Below, one piece after another: positions 62,390 to 64,000 of a stretch of DNA of 64,000 nt. This stretch comes from Amphirosellinia nigrospora (Eukaryota > Ascomycota > Sordariomycetes > Xylariales > Xylariaceae), in the NCBI GenBank assembly GCA_004123355.1, contig SCHM01000003.1:6405058-6469057 (forward strand), given 5' to 3'. How positions within the stretch are numbered: the stretch's first letter is position 1; each line of letters begins with the position of its first letter. A program made the position numbers and the translations under genes. The notes below the pieces were generated by a model. That model did no database searches, was not told where the DNA came from, and saw only the letters and a program-made list of their open reading frames with translations.

Positions 62390-63057
62390 TAAATAAAATA
62401 CTCAGCGTACATACAAAAACCCATATATTAACTGGAAATGGAACTTGTTGAATGGTAGATTGATTACGAGTTACTAAAATGCCGCTTCTAGCACGTATAG
62501 AACATGTAGTAAAGTGTTTAAATTTTTCTTCTTGTCTATTCGTCATATTTGCATTATTTCAAGGGCATCATGGGGTCGCGTCACCTTCTGCCAGCACGTC
62601 CACTTGCGGTATGGGCATCGCTTGTATTGTACAGTTCTATGGTGCGTCGTTGATGCAACCCCCTTTAAAGTCCCCATTCACCAACTTCCACCACCCTACT
62701 CTCTCGTAGCCGCTGCCCATAGACGACCCGAAAGCCTAGTGATCTGGCTCCTTTTTAAATTCAGTGTGAGCAAATGGATTAGATAAAAATCACGTGGCCA
62801 CCAGATCTCGGCCAGCAAAAGGTGGGCTGAGACCTCTGATGATGTCCAATGTGTAATTCACAAGAAAACAATGAGCGAATTAGCTCAAACCTGATCGCAT
62901 TTCCAGGTGACCTTTTAGCCCGCTCCCCTTAACTTGATTAAGGGCAATGGGTCTGACAGGTTCACCTGAAAGGGTATCCAAGTATAGAAGGGTGAAAAAA
63001 AGGACTAATAAAATGGCTTTGGACGTGCAGTCATACGCTATTCGTTCACGTTCAGGT
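62390..63057. other. 3' flank of msb2
   Basis: AT-rich in its first part. No gene supported; likely 3' UTR and terminator of the minus-strand msb2. Confidence 0.5.
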
Positions 63058-64000
63058 TCAATTCCATCCCAGAGAGTTCTCAGCGGCGACGGGGGCAGAG
63101 ATGTTGGCTGTTCGTGCGGAGTGGTTTGTGCCACTTCTTCCACTACCCTGGCTGTCGCGCATATTTCCGCCAGTTGTGGCACCGTATCCAGGGCTATATC
63201 CAGGGCTACTGCTGAAATCACGGCTCAGCAACGCACCGCCCATGAGAGGCGGGCTGCCGGCCTGGCGCATTTCATCCGCAGCTGAGATAGAGCTGCTTCG
63301 CTGGTGGCGTTGCTTCTTACGCTTGTACCTCCGAGCAATGACAAACATAGCCGCACCGTATGCACCTGCAACACTGAGAGCTCCGATTGCAATACCAGCC
63401 GTGGTTCCCTTCTGCGCAGCCGTGGTCTCATTGCCACCAGAACCTCCGAATGGGTCGTGATTCGCGGATCCACCATCACCATCAGAATTTCCACCGGAAC
63501 CATCGCTAGGATTACCGTCTAATCCAGACCCGAGCCAGATAGGAATAGCAGGATTAATCTGGCTAGTCAAGTTTCCAGCGAGTGTGTTATCTTGGTTGTA
63601 CAGAGCGGCGTTGGGCGTTTTAATATCATCAGCGAGCTGGTTGACTTTAGAGCTTGGGTAGTACAACAAAGCTTGAGAAGTAATGTAACCAAGCGTAGAG
63701 AGTGTGTCATAAGGTCGGATGCTGTACATGACGATATCCGTTGCTTCGATCCCGGCACCATACGCAAGAGCACCTGGCAGCAACTGGAATAATTGGGCAG
63801 CAGCCTTCGGTTGCTCGACCAGATGCATATAATGCTCACCGTAAAGGAAGGAAATCTGGATCATTGTGCTGTCTGGTGGCTGTGGGGCATTGGTAGACGC
63901 AGGAGAGATAGCCATTGGGAGCGTGGTGGGAAATGCTGTAGCCGAGGCAGGAAGTGAGCCCGTAGTTACTGTGCCAGTTGGCTGCTGAATTATGAGAGAC
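63058..64000 (-). CDS. msb2: Msb2-type signalling mucin, C-terminal half, cut by the right edge
   Basis: Minus strand, open from the window edge to a TGA at 63058-63060. The first visible residues (SLIIQQPTGTVTTGSLPASA) belong to the Ser/Thr/Pro mucin region. Next is the conserved extracellular Msb2/Hkr1 homology domain (STMIQISFLYGEHYMHLVEQ, then AAQLFQLLPGALAYGAGIEA and SIRPYDTLSTLGYITSQALL). A Gly/Ser/Asp spacer, one membrane helix (GTTAGIAIGALSVAGAYGAA, then MFVIARRYKRKK) and a cytoplasmic tail ending ISAPVAAENSLGWN complete the protein. The tail end is the signature of filamentous-fungal Msb2. Msb2 senses surface cues upstream of Cdc42 and the Fus3/Kss1-type MAP kinase pathway, and in plant pathogens governs appressorium formation. 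No breaks in the visible part. Confidence 0.92.
   Translation of the reverse strand, partial: SLIIQQPTGTVTTGSLPASATAFPTTLPMAISPASTNAPQPPDSTMIQISFLYGEHYMHLVEQPKAAAQLFQLLPGALAYGAGIEATDIVMYSIRPYDTLSTLGYITSQALLYYPSSKVNQLADDIKTPNAALYNQDNTLAGNLTSQINPAIPIWLGSGLDGNPSDGSGGNSDGDGGSANHDPFGGSGGNETTAAQKGTTAGIAIGALSVAGAYGAAMFVIARRYKRKKQRHQRSSSISAADEMRQAGSPPLMGGALLSRDFSSSPGYSPGYGATTGGNMRDSQGSGRSGTNHSARTANISAPVAAENSLGWN

Noticed and set aside
63050-63075. Second ggttcaattcc, at the end of msb2
   Set aside because: It is the coding end of msb2 on the other strand; no cloverleaf can be drawn.

Overview
This is a fungal nuclear window. The genes are split by short GT-AG introns, mostly 50-100 bp with a few longer ones. 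They include filamentous-ascomycete markers: an arg-2-type carbamoyl-phosphate synthase small subunit with its arginine-attenuator leader peptide, an Msb2-type mucin sensor, and the fungal forms of Exo84 and Tom20. A 9 kb, extremely AT-rich repeat island that looks hit by repeat-induced point mutation (RIP) also fits Pezizomycotina, most likely a Sordariomycete. The species cannot be told from the sequence.

Layout. Positions 1-21.9 kb are accessory and gene-poor. They hold the edge of an aspartyl-protease-like secreted protein gene, the AT-rich island (about 2.48-11.45 kb, an LTR retroelement fossil lying between the two arms of an older inverted-repeat element), a possible relic of a small secreted protein gene, a heavily frame-broken repetitive cell-wall-type protein, and about 6.6 kb with no recognisable gene. 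From 21.9 kb on the window is a normal housekeeping block: tah18 (-), an RRM-RGG-RRM protein (+), ArfGAP gcs1 (+), ETF beta (+), arg2 with its leader peptide (+), an Acinus-like SAP/RRM protein (-), a conserved-looking unknown (+), TYW1 (+), tom20 (-) divergent from exo84 (+), PP2A catalytic subunit (+), a multi-pass membrane protein (-), an MFS transporter of the allantoate-permease type (-), a decayed membrane-protein gene (+), and the 3' half of msb2 (-) running off the right edge.

The genes are not an operon or cluster. They share no single pathway, and neighbours are set by ordinary fungal synteny. Themes present are Fe-S assembly (Tah18), arginine synthesis, vesicle traffic (Gcs1, Exo84), mitochondrial import and electron transfer, tRNA wybutosine synthesis, phosphatase signalling and surface sensing.

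Many otherwise well-conserved genes carry single missing bases, often in short G or C runs: gcs1, the RRM protein, arg2, exo84, PP2A, the Acinus-like gene and both membrane proteins. Because essential genes are affected, I read most of these as consensus errors of the assembly and not as biology. That also means frame breaks in the accessory genes cannot by themselves prove that those genes are dead.
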